Source: JAVBRD01 sp031548365 | GTDB taxonomy: Bacteria > Bacillota > Clostridia > Christensenellales > UBA1750 | Assembly: GCA_031548365.1 (NCBI GenBank) | Contig: JAVBRD010000007.1 | Location: 1 to 64,000 of the forward strand | Direction of reading: 5' to 3' | DNA length: 64,000 nucleotides | Shown: one piece after another, positions 8,711 to 16,298 of the stretch | Layout of the letters: the number at the start of each line of letters is the position of its first letter | How positions within the stretch are numbered: position 1 is the first letter of the stretch | Made by a program: the position numbers and the translations under genes | The notes under the pieces: generated by a model | Database searches by the model: none | What the model was told of the DNA's origin: nothing | Seen by the model: only the letters and a program-made list of their open reading frames with translations

Positions 8711-11700
8711 TTACCGCACGCACAACCGCACAGTCGCGATTGTAAACGGCTTCATTTCGACCTCGACCGCGCACGCTGAAAGGGCAAGATCCGACTTGGG
8801 GTTTTCACCCAGATCGCACAGCTCGGCGTGGGCGAAGCGGGCATCAAACGAAAGCCTCGCCTTTGCGCGGCGGCCAAACCCTTCGTTGAGGCGAACGATG
8901 ACATCGCCGCTGCGGTCTTCCGCTGCTTTGACCGCTTCTATAAACACCGATTCAGCGCCGTCGACACGGACAAAATGCCGCGTGATCTCCCCCATCCCGG
9001 GAAGAGCGATCACGGGCATGTTAAGCGCGCGCGCCGCGTGCGCAACGCCGCCCTCGCGCCAAGAGCCCACGTGCGGGTAGAGCACATACGTGAATTCATG
9101 CGCCTCCCGATCGGAATCTATGTTGGGCGAATTGGGACTCTTGATGAGTGTGATGCGCATGTTGCCGTCGAGAGCGTCGTGACCGTACTTGGAATCGTTG
9201 AGCAGCGCGACGCCGTAACCGTCCTCTGAGACGTCCATAAAACGCTGCGCGCAGACCTCAAATCGCGCCGCATCCCAGCTCGTGTTCCGGTGCGTGGGCC
9301 GCTCAATGACGCCGAACTGGATCTCGTAACTCGCCTTTTCGTGGTGCACATCCACTGGAAACTCGGCCTTGAGCAAAAGGTGCGTCTCGCGCCAGTCCAC
9401 ACGCGTGAAGAACTCTACGCCCGGACGGTCCGCGTAAAGCGATATGTCCTGCGCGATGGTGGACGAGAGGAACCTGCGCACAACGCGCACGCTCGCGCGG
9501 ACGGGGCCGTCCTCCACCACCTCGGCCGAGATCACGTCACCGACATCCCAGCTTTTTTCAGTGTAGAACTCGTTGATGTCCCATGCGTCATAGCGATACG
9601 GCAGATCTTCAAACACTTTCAGTGCGTTCACTCCGCAAACCGACCGGCCAGTAGCTTTGTCCAAATAGCGGATGCTCATGTTTTCGCCGAACGTGAGCAC
9701 GCCAAAATCGTTTTCCATTTTGCTAAGCGATGCGCGTATCTTTGAATGTGCCGGCATCACCGCCTTAATGGGCGCAAAGCTCTTGATTTCGCCTGCTCTC
9801 ATCTCGATGCCGCCAAAGAGGGTGTGTCCGTCTGCCCTCGCGTCCGCCTGCGCCGTAAAAGGCCACGCGCATCCCGCGAGTGAGGCGGTTGGGACCGATG
9901 CCTCCGCGATACGGTCAAACGGCGCAGGGTTGTAGATGAGCAGACGATCGCCCCTGCCAGCGAGCGACGACAGCGCCGCGGTGGTCATGGCATCGACCTC
10001 CGCGAGCACCTCTGGATACACACGTTTGCACTCCTCATAAACCTCTTTGACGGAGGAGCCGGGCAGAATATCGTGGAACTGCCGCGTGAGCACTTTTTCC
10101 CAGAGCGCGTCGAGCTGGTCGTACGCGTATTGGGCGCCCATGGTCATGCGCAGCGCGAGCAACTGTTCAAGGGCGAACAGGTGGTTTTCGCACAAACGGT
10201 TCATGCGCTTAACGTAACCGTTCGTGGTATAGGTGCCACGGTGGAACTCAAGGTACATCTCGCCCACCCATTTGGGCAGATTTTTGCCTTTCGCGTTCTC
10301 GGCCAGCTTGTCAAAAAATGCGGCGGATGTCGTCATCTTGACCTTGGGACAGCCCGGAATACCTTTCTCGAGCCGACGCGCGACCTCGAGCATTTCTGGC
10401 ATGACGCCTCCCCCGCCGTCACCATGCCCAAACGCCATGAGGACGTCGCTTGAGAGTGTTTTTTGCTGGTAGCGGTCCCACGTGGTCATCACCTGCCCCG
10501 GCACGAGAATGCCGTTATAGGTTGTGTTGTGCGGATTAAGTCTTGGTCCCGATTCGTGATCCTGCGTCGTGATAAAATGCGTGAGCACCTCTGAACCGTC
10601 CACGCCGCGCCACATGAACGTATCGTGCGGCATGCAGTTGGTTTCGTTCCAGCTGATCTTGGTCGTCATAAAGTATGGGATGCCGAACCCCGCAAGGATG
10701 CCTGGGAGGGCGGCGTTATACCCAAACACGTCGGGCAGCCAGAGCACGCGGCAGTCAACACCGAACTCATCCTTGAAATATCGGGTGCCGCGCAACACTT
10801 GCCGCACGAGCGACTCGCCCGATGTGACGTTGCAGTCCGCCTCAAGCCACATAGCGCCCTCGGGCTCCCATCGGCCCTGTTTGACACGCTGAGCGATTTT
10901 TTTATGGTTTTCGGGGGCGCGCTCGCGGTACCAATCGTAGAGCTTGGGCTGGCTGGACATAAAAACAAACTCTGGGTATTGCTCCATCAACCGCAGCTGG
11001 GTGGTGAAGCTGCGCAGCGTCTTGTCGCGCGCGTCGTCAAGCGTCCAACGGTACGCAACATCGATGTGCGTGTGCCCGACCGCATGCACAGTAGGGTTCT
11101 GCGCGATGAGCGTTTCCCCGCAGAACTCGCCGTAGAATTTATCGCGCATGAACGCGCGGGCTGTTTCCACGGACGCGAAAAAGCTCTCGTCGCCCGGCAC
11201 ACGAAAATCCAGCAGATTGAGCGCGTCGCACAAAAGGCGCAGGATGCACTCGCGCCGCGTGTCGTTCGCGGGCAATTGCTTGGCGACCATCGCGGGCACG
11301 CCGATGTCGTAGTACAGCGAGACAACCGATTCATTTCGCGCTCCCGCCGCGAGCGCAAACGTTGCGTTTCCCGTGTGGCCAGCCATGGGATGGCCCGTGA
11401 CCGCCCACACCGTCACATCGAGCGTTGTTTTGCCGCACGCATCAACCGCGAGCGTCATGTGGTTGGCGTCCATCGCCGCGAGAAGCGCGCCGTCCACCCA
11501 GACCAGGCACTGTGGGTTACAGCCCGCCCACGCGCCGCCGCGAGCGTCGAGGTTTGTCGAAGCGATCAAGGAGATCGGTTTTCCGACCATGTCCGGAGCA
11601 AGGACGATCTCACATCGAAAAACCTTGCTTCCATAACGGCCTCCCCACACCTCATTTGGCGCAAACGGACGGAACTGCGCCTCATCCAGCGCGGGTGGGT

Positions 11701-11827
11701 GGTCAAGCGGTAAATCGTAATCCGGCATAAAATCGCACGATCTGAGGTTTTCAGCCGACACTCTATGCCCGAAAAACAACGATTCAAGCAACGCTAAGTT
11801 ACGTTCCACTCTCGGCAAATCAAACAT
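8711..11827 (-). CDS. GH38 alpha-mannosidase
   Basis: Retaining alpha-mannosidase that removes mannose from oligosaccharides, probably in the cytoplasm since no signal peptide is visible. The catalytic domain begins near residue 245 with HAVGHTHIDVAYRWT (zinc-binding His and Asp), and the nucleophile aspartate lies in WLPDVFGYNAALPG. The middle three-helix bundle contains QFHDILPGSSV and the C-terminal half is a beta-sandwich. At 1038 residues it has the length of long bacterial GH38 enzymes. It starts 16 bases after the DUF554 gene, so the two probably share a transcript. Confidence 0.94.
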   Translation of the reverse strand: MFDLPRVERNLALLESLFFGHRVSAENLRSCDFMPDYDLPLDHPPALDEAQFRPFAPNEVWGGRYGSKVFRCEIVLAPDMVGKPISLIASTNLDARGGAWAGCNPQCLVWVDGALLAAMDANHMTLAVDACGKTTLDVTVWAVTGHPMAGHTGNATFALAAGARNESVVSLYYDIGVPAMVAKQLPANDTRRECILRLLCDALNLLDFRVPGDESFFASVETARAFMRDKFYGEFCGETLIAQNPTVHAVGHTHIDVAYRWTLDDARDKTLRSFTTQLRLMEQYPEFVFMSSQPKLYDWYRERAPENHKKIAQRVKQGRWEPEGAMWLEADCNVTSGESLVRQVLRGTRYFKDEFGVDCRVLWLPDVFGYNAALPGILAGFGIPYFMTTKISWNETNCMPHDTFMWRGVDGSEVLTHFITTQDHESGPRLNPHNTTYNGILVPGQVMTTWDRYQQKTLSSDVLMAFGHGDGGGGVMPEMLEVARRLEKGIPGCPKVKMTTSAAFFDKLAENAKGKNLPKWVGEMYLEFHRGTYTTNGYVKRMNRLCENHLFALEQLLALRMTMGAQYAYDQLDALWEKVLTRQFHDILPGSSVKEVYEECKRVYPEVLAEVDAMTTAALSSLAGRGDRLLIYNPAPFDRIAEASVPTASLAGCAWPFTAQADARADGHTLFGGIEMRAGEIKSFAPIKAVMPAHSKIRASLSKMENDFGVLTFGENMSIRYLDKATGRSVCGVNALKVFEDLPYRYDAWDINEFYTEKSWDVGDVISAEVVEDGPVRASVRVVRRFLSSTIAQDISLYADRPGVEFFTRVDWRETHLLLKAEFPVDVHHEKASYEIQFGVIERPTHRNTSWDAARFEVCAQRFMDVSEDGYGVALLNDSKYGHDALDGNMRITLIKSPNSPNIDSDREAHEFTYVLYPHVGSWREGGVAHAARALNMPVIALPGMGEITRHFVRVDGAESVFIEAVKAAEDRSGDVIVRLNEGFGRRAKARLSFDARFAHAELCDLGENPKSDLALSACAVEVEMKPFTIATVRLCVR

Positions 11828-11843
11828 ATGGCGAACCCTCCTT

Positions 11844-12545
11844 TCACTTAAGCCATGTGTAAAGCACGTTGAGCAACGGAACCACGGCCGGCGGGAGCAA
11901 AATGGCAGGCAGGAGATTAACGACCCTCAAACTCTTGATCTCCAGCATGTTCAGCGATATGCCGATGATGAGCAGCCCGCCCACTGACGTCATCGCGGCG
12001 ACACACGCTTCGGAAAGAAACGGCCCGACCACGTGCGCAAGGAGCGTGATCGCGCCTTGATACAGCAGCACGGGTATTGCGGAAAACAAGACACCAGCGC
12101 CCAGCGTAGACGCGAAAATGACCGATGACACGCCATCAAGCCCGGATTTGGCGAAGATGGTCGCGTAGTTCCCGCTCAGGCCCGCTTCAAGCGAACCCAC
12201 CACAGCCATCGCGCCTACGCAGTATACGAGCGTTGCGGTGACAAACCCTTTCCCGAACGTGCCGGTGCCGCCCTGGTCAAACTTTATCTCAAGGCGTTTC
12301 CCGAAAGCGTCAAGGCGCTGCTCCAACTTGAGCGCTTCACCAATGACCGCACCCGCGACCATGCACACAATCACGACCATCGCGTCCTCGCCTTTGAGCG
12401 CGCTTTGCAAGCCAATGAGGAAAACCGCGAGCGCGAGCGCTTGCATGACGATCATTTTAAACCGTTCAGAGATCCCTCTGCGCAGGAGCAATCCCGCCGC
12501 GCCGCCGACCAAGATTACAACCGCGTTGACGAACGCCGCGATCAT
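11844..12545 (-). CDS. DUF554 family membrane protein
   Basis: A small integral membrane protein with about seven hydrophobic segments; GGAAGLLLRRGISERFK near the N-terminus and the glycine-rich GVSSVIFASTLGAGVLFSAIPVLLYQG-like region (about residues 135-165) are typical of the DUF554/YdfK family, whose function is unknown. The frame extends upstream into the glycosylase gene, but the ATG at 12545 with GGGGAGGG upstream is the natural start and overlaps the ogg stop by four bases. Confidence 0.9.
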   Translation of the reverse strand: MIAAFVNAVVILVGGAAGLLLRRGISERFKMIVMQALALAVFLIGLQSALKGEDAMVVIVCMVAGAVIGEALKLEQRLDAFGKRLEIKFDQGGTGTFGKGFVTATLVYCVGAMAVVGSLEAGLSGNYATIFAKSGLDGVSSVIFASTLGAGVLFSAIPVLLYQGAITLLAHVVGPFLSEACVAAMTSVGGLLIIGISLNMLEIKSLRVVNLLPAILLPPAVVPLLNVLYTWLK

Positions 12546-13390
12546 CCCGCACCCTCCCCGCCGATGATCATTCCTTTGCGCGCACAATGAAACATGAATT
12601 GGTTGGCAATGCCTGCGTGCTCACCCAACCGTTCAACCGCGAGACGCTTAAGGCGGCGCACATTTTTCTCATCCGGAAAATGCTCTGCGAGCACGCGCGC
12701 GATCCAGCGGTCGACAGGGAATGCGCACGCATGACCGCACCCGAAGAGAAGCACGCAATCCGCGACCTTTTCGCCCACGCCATGCAGCGTCATCAGTTTC
12801 ACAAGCGCGCTGTCATAGGGCATGTGTGCGAGCGAATCGAGGTCAAAGCCGTCCGCAACCGCCTGCGCCGCGCGAAGTACATACGGCGCGCGGTATCCCG
12901 CTCCGATGCGCCTTAAACCTTCTTCTCCAAAGCGAAGAATATCCTCCGGTTCGGGTACGGTAAACACGTCGAATTCGCGCACGCGAACTTTTCTTCCCGC
13001 CTCCCGGCACAGCCTATCCATCAAAAGCGTGATCCGCGCCACGTTGTTGTGCTGCGAGAACAGAAACGCGACAAGCGTCTCCCAAACCGGTTGATTCAGT
13101 ACGCGCAATCCCTTGCATACGCCTATCCTCGCGCCCACCATCGGTTCGTCTTCATATTTCAGAAGCAGGGCTTCGTAGTTCCTGTCGAGATCAAAGTACC
13201 GCCGAATCGCGCTAACGTCAAGCGCGTCTCCGTAAACCGTCAGCCCTTCGCCGCTTTGCGCGGCCAAAAGAGGTACGCTCGCGATCGTGCCCGCATAAGT
13301 TCCATTCGCGGTTCTTTTCCAACGAAACGACTGTGCGCTGTCGATCGTGACCTCAAGGTCAATGCTGTCCGGGATAAAAACACAGTTCAC
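12542..13390 (-). CDS. ogg: 8-oxoguanine DNA glycosylase/AP lyase, Ogg1 type
   Basis: Excises 8-oxoguanine and nicks the abasic site. An N-terminal OGG-like domain contains SFRWKR; then come SQHNN (equivalent to the SSNNN loop), the helix-hairpin-helix LHGVGEKVADC whose lysine is the catalytic nucleophile, and FPVDRWI with the catalytic aspartate. At 282 residues it matches clostridial Ogg1 proteins. The start is GTG at 13390 with GAGGTGA upstream. It follows the rpmA terminator and leads into DUF554. Confidence 0.93.
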   Translation of the reverse strand: MNCVFIPDSIDLEVTIDSAQSFRWKRTANGTYAGTIASVPLLAAQSGEGLTVYGDALDVSAIRRYFDLDRNYEALLLKYEDEPMVGARIGVCKGLRVLNQPVWETLVAFLFSQHNNVARITLLMDRLCREAGRKVRVREFDVFTVPEPEDILRFGEEGLRRIGAGYRAPYVLRAAQAVADGFDLDSLAHMPYDSALVKLMTLHGVGEKVADCVLLFGCGHACAFPVDRWIARVLAEHFPDEKNVRRLKRLAVERLGEHAGIANQFMFHCARKGMIIGGEGAG

Positions 13391-13405
13391 GCCATCACCT
13401 CAATG

Positions 13406-13440
13406 AAAAAGGCTCATCGTCGTATCCACGAAAATGAGCC
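13406..13440 (-). terminator. Terminator of the rplU-prp-rpmA operon
   Basis: Stem GGCTCAT / ATGAGCC with a 16-nt loop followed by TTTTT on the minus strand, 20 bases after the rpmA stop. Confidence 0.8.
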
Positions 13441-13460
13441 AGTGAGCAGCAATATTTTCC

Positions 13461-13760
13461 TTAGGATACGGCTTCGGCGACTTCGATGGGATAGACGCTG
13501 ACCTGCTTGTCATCCCTGCCCTTGCGCTCGAAACGAACCTTGCCAGTGACTTTGGCGTACAGCGTGTCATCTTTGCCGATACCGACGTTCAGGCCGGGAT
13601 GGATGCGCGTTCCGCGCTGGCGAACCAGGATGTTGCCGGCAAGCGCGAGCTGCCCATCCGCGCGCTTGGGTCCAAGGCGCTGCGCGGCGCTGTCGCGACC
13701 ATTGCGGGATGAGCCGACACCCTTTTTATGAGCAAAAAATTGGAGTTGGAGCTTCATCAT
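13461..13760 (-). CDS. rpmA: 50S ribosomal protein L27, with cleavable N-terminal extension
   Basis: L27 sits near the peptidyl-transferase centre. The protein begins MMKLQLQFFAHKKGVGSS: the LQFF-A junction is the cleavage site known from Firmicutes, where the leader must be removed by Prp before L27 can work. The core GSSRNGRDSAAQRLG and the tail are standard; 99 residues is normal. The ATG at 13760 has GGGAGG at good spacing; a second ATG follows directly. It is the last gene of rplU-prp-rpmA. Confidence 0.98.
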   Translation of the reverse strand: MMKLQLQFFAHKKGVGSSRNGRDSAAQRLGPKRADGQLALAGNILVRQRGTRIHPGLNVGIGKDDTLYAKVTGKVRFERKGRDDKQVSVYPIEVAEAVS

Positions 13761-13787
13761 GTTGTGTGCCTCCCTTCGTGTGGACTA

Positions 13788-14132
13788 TTACGGTGCATTC
13801 TGATTAACATCGGCCAATACAAGGTGTTTCGGATACTGTTCAGCAATTTCGGTAAGGCCGATTACCATGAAACGCATCATTGCATGAGCATTTTGACGCT
13901 GAACATCCGAAAAGCTGGCCGGGATCATCACATCAAGCGAGGCGAGTTTGACGTTTTCGCGGATAACTGGCGGAGAACCGCACGCATCCTCAATGGCGTT
14001 GACACAGGTGATCGTCAGGCACGATATGGCCGCGCAGACGATATCCTCACCCGCCGACGCAAATCCCGAATGACCTTGAACCGAGTATCCGGCGTAGAAG
14101 CCGGACGCTTTGATGAGCGTAACGCGCGTCAT
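13788..14132 (-). CDS. prp: Ribosomal-processing cysteine protease Prp
   Basis: Cleaves the N-terminal leader of L27. The protein has the family pattern GHSGFASAGEDIVCAAIS: H21 and C33 are the predicted catalytic pair, with D30 close by. At 114 residues it has the usual size. It lies between rplU and rpmA, the conserved Firmicutes arrangement, two bases after the rplU stop. Confidence 0.95.
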   Translation of the reverse strand: MTRVTLIKASGFYAGYSVQGHSGFASAGEDIVCAAISCLTITCVNAIEDACGSPPVIRENVKLASLDVMIPASFSDVQRQNAHAMMRFMVIGLTEIAEQYPKHLVLADVNQNAP

Positions 14133-14134
14133 GC

Positions 14135-14440
14135 TCAGACGACTTCGATGATCTCAACCTTGGTGTACGGCTGACGATGTCCGGCCATCTTGCGCTCGTT
14201 CTTTTTGGACTTGTACTTGTAGACGAGAATCTTCTCGCCTTTGCCATTGCCAAGAACCTTGCCCTTGACCTTTTCGCCGAGCGACGGGGAGCCGATGAGC
14301 GCGTCCTGCCCCTCGCGAGAAATCATGAGTGTGTCAAAACCAAGTACTTCGCCTTCGTTTACGTCGATCTTCTCAATAAAGATGACGTCTCCGGCCTTCA
14401 CGCTGTACTGCTTTCCGCCAGTCTGAATAATCGCAAACAC
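14135..14440 (-). CDS. rplU: 50S ribosomal protein L21
   Basis: Ribosomal protein of the large subunit; VFAIIQTGGKQYSV at the N-terminus, then the KSKKNERKMAGHRQPYT rRNA-binding segment. With the GTG start at 14440 it has 101 residues, the normal length. GAGGAGGT lies about 10 bases upstream. A longer frame to 14560 would run through the promoter and is not used. It heads the rplU-prp-rpmA operon. Confidence 0.97.
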   Translation of the reverse strand: MFAIIQTGGKQYSVKAGDVIFIEKIDVNEGEVLGFDTLMISREGQDALIGSPSLGEKVKGKVLGNGKGEKILVYKYKSKKNERKMAGHRQPYTKVEIIEVV

Positions 14441-14516
14441 TTCTGGTAGTACCTCCTCTACCCAATCTCGCCTAATAGGCATCGCTGCACGCGAATTTAA
14501 GCCCTTTTCGAGCGGC
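14441..14516 (-). promoter_or_regulatory. 5' leader of rplU, possible L21 autoregulatory leader
   Basis: About 76 bases separate the predicted transcription start from the rplU GTG. Firmicutes often carry an L21-responsive leader here. I cannot confirm the Rfam secondary structure by eye, so this is only a candidate by position. Confidence 0.25.
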
Positions 14517-14522
14517 CCTGAT

Positions 14523-14551
14523 AGAATACATGAGCGTGGCCATTTTGTCAA
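14523..14551 (-). promoter_or_regulatory. Promoter of rplU-prp-rpmA
   Basis: TTGACA, a 17-base spacer and TATTCT on the minus strand: a near-consensus housekeeping promoter placed in the gap after the amidase gene. Confidence 0.8.
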
Positions 14552-14608
14552 GCCAAACAATGCGCGTCATGCTGATGCGCATCTCGACCCGTATGCCGAA
14601 ACGATTTT

Positions 14609-15352
14609 CTATCGGGGCATGAGCGGACCATACACTTCAGGAAGACGTGAAAAGTATTCCGCAACAGCGTTTGCGGTGAGCAGCGCAACTTTTTCGCGGT
14701 ATTCGGGTCTTGACAGATTGACCTCGTCAGTGGCATTTGACAAAAATCCGCACTCGAGAAGGACACCGCTCACGCCTTGACGGAGCATGAAAAAATCGCC
14801 GGTCTGAGGAACGCTTTTCTCGCTCCCCGGCAGGTTTTTTACCTGTTCCGTGATCAGGCTTGCGAGTTTCTTCCCTTGAACGTCGTCCGGATCAAAGAAC
14901 GCAAGCGCACCTCTGCGGGTGGTCACCGGATACTGATTCATGTGCACTGATATGATCAGATCGGCATGCGCGCCCGCGATGATCTCCGCGCGCTTCTCAA
15001 AGTCGGTCTTTTTACGGTTCCCGACAGGCATGTCTCGCGGATGAAGCGCGTACTCGTCCTCTCTGGTCATGACGATGCTCGCCCCAGCGCCGGCCAGAAT
15101 GCGTTTGAGACGCTTGGCCACATCCAGGTTGAGACTTTCCTCTTTAATGCCGGTTGTTCTCCCCACGCACCCGCCATCCGGAAGGCCGTGCCCGGCATCT
15201 ATGATCACGACGCGTCCCTCCATTGGCGAGCGCTCCGCAACGGCACTGTTAACCTCGATTCCGGGGTCCGCAGGCCGCTGTGCCCATGCGTGGACGATCA
15301 GCGATGAAACGACCAAAACGAACATCGAAGCGACGATCGCTTTTCTCCTCAC
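14609..15352 (-). CDS. N-acetylmuramoyl-L-alanine amidase, CwlD-like
   Basis: Zinc-dependent Amidase_3 that cuts the amide bond between muramic acid and the peptide. An N-terminal membrane anchor or signal (AIVASMFVLVVSSLIVHAWA) precedes the catalytic domain with IIDAGHGLPDGG (first His), KEESLNLDVA (Glu), ISVHMNQY (second His) and VLLECGFLSN (catalytic Glu). About 248 residues with no cell-wall-binding repeats, as in spore-cortex CwlD. The open frame reaches 15367, but the GTG at 15352 has GGAGGTG at proper spacing. A CwlD role would imply spore formation, which this window does not show otherwise. Confidence 0.88.
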   Translation of the reverse strand: MRRKAIVASMFVLVVSSLIVHAWAQRPADPGIEVNSAVAERSPMEGRVVIIDAGHGLPDGGCVGRTTGIKEESLNLDVAKRLKRILAGAGASIVMTREDEYALHPRDMPVGNRKKTDFEKRAEIIAGAHADLIISVHMNQYPVTTRRGALAFFDPDDVQGKKLASLITEQVKNLPGSEKSVPQTGDFFMLRQGVSGVLLECGFLSNATDEVNLSRPEYREKVALLTANAVAEYFSRLPEVYGPLMPR

Positions 15353-15441
15353 GATAACCACCTCCACGAAGCACTCTATTCACGGCACAGTTTGTCCGAT
15401 AATCGCAGAGACATTGCACCAGCTTTCAAGGAAAATACGTT

Positions 15442-15512
15442 CTATCCACATTGTCCACAGGTTTATCCACATTAAAAGCCGCTCAACATTGGCTTTTCCA
15501 GATTTGTCCACA
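15442..15512 (+). promoter_or_regulatory. Cluster of four DnaA-box-like 9-mers
   Basis: Four same-direction 9-mers: CTATCCACA (15442-15450), TTGTCCACA (15451-15459), TTATCCACA (15463-15471, perfect consensus) and TTGTCCACA (15504-15512). They sit in the 370-base gap (15353-15722) between the divergent amidase and HATPase genes. Nothing else in the gap is convincing apart from a weak extended -10. There is no dnaA, dnaN or rpmH nearby, so this is more likely a DnaA-binding regulatory or titration site than the origin. Confidence 0.6.
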
Positions 15513-15687
15513 ACCTTTGGAATCCGCTTGACAACACAATAATGCATTTTGTCGAACCGGAACTTGCATATTTCGTTACGTATTGATACCAAATGCCGCT
15601 GGTATGCAACAGACGTTCCCCTCATATTCAAAACCGACCACAGTCAGCTCCGCTCGAAATGCTGATGCAATCCTATTGCGCATGTGA

Positions 15688-15696
15688 TAGAATACA
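15688..15696 (+). promoter_or_regulatory. Possible extended -10 for the HATPase-led operon
   Basis: TGATAGAAT (TGn plus TAGAAT) lies about 30 bases before the ATG at 15723. No good -35 is seen at 17 bases, so this rests on the extended -10 alone. Confidence 0.35.
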
Positions 15697-15722
15697 AGCG
15701 GCCTGACTGGGAGGGCGTCCAG

Positions 15723-16268
15723 ATGAACGAAATATCCTTGCATCTTCTTGATATCGCTGAGAATTCTATATCTGCCGGTTCCTCACGCGTGACCCTTCGT
15801 GTCGAAGAATTTGGCGAGTGCCTGACCGTCAGCGTCGAAGACGACGGACGCGGAATGGACGAAGCGTTTCTTAAGCGTGTCGTCAGCCCGTTTTCAACGA
15901 CAAGAACGACGCGGAAGGTCGGTCTTGGTATCCCGATGTTCAAGCAGGCGGCCGAGCTTGCGGGCGGCACATTTTCCATCACTTCACAAAAGGGCGTCGG
16001 GACGCGCGTGGAAGCGACGTTCGGACTTGATCACATCGACCGCATGCCCATGGGTGACATCGCAAGCACACTGACCGCCATGGTGATGATGAATCCCGAG
16101 ATAGAGTACGCGCTTTATTACACCGTGGATGAACGTGAATTCGCTGTGACGACGAGCGAGATGCGAGCGGCGCTTGGAGACGACGTGCCGCTCTCCTCCC
16201 CCGAGGTGATCGGGTGGCTCGCTGAATATATACGCGAAGGTATTCGTGAAATCAAACCGCGCGCGTGA
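15723..16268 (+). CDS. HATPase_c (GHKL) ATP-binding protein
   Basis: A 181-residue protein that is mainly a histidine-kinase-type ATPase domain: LLDIAENSISAG (N box), VEDDGRGMDEA (G1) and KVGLGIPMFKQAAELAGG (G2). It has no membrane segments, sensor or histidine-phosphorylation domain. Similar stand-alone proteins occur near [FeFe]-hydrogenase and redox genes in Clostridia, and some act like anti-sigma kinases; the role here is unknown. The ATG at 15723 has GGGAGG upstream. It leads a plus-strand run with alpha-galactosidase and the glycerol-3-phosphate dehydrogenase trio. Confidence 0.75.
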   Translation: MNEISLHLLDIAENSISAGSSRVTLRVEEFGECLTVSVEDDGRGMDEAFLKRVVSPFSTTRTTRKVGLGIPMFKQAAELAGGTFSITSQKGVGTRVEATFGLDHIDRMPMGDIASTLTAMVMMNPEIEYALYYTVDEREFAVTTSEMRAALGDDVPLSSPEVIGWLAEYIREGIREIKPRA

Positions 16269-16298
16269 GTGTGAAGATCATGCAGGAGGCCGCTTCAA

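Noticed and set aside
10625..11713. 362-residue open frame antisense to the alpha-mannosidase gene
   Set aside because: High-GC shadow frame; the mannosidase frame has clear catalytic motifs.
15380..15631. 83-residue minus-strand frame in the amidase/HATPase gap
   Set aside because: No ribosome binding site, no recognisable domain, and it spans the DnaA-box cluster.
15353..15722. Chromosomal origin of replication
   Set aside because: DnaA boxes are present but there is no dnaA-dnaN or rpmH-type neighbourhood; a titration or regulatory site is more likely.
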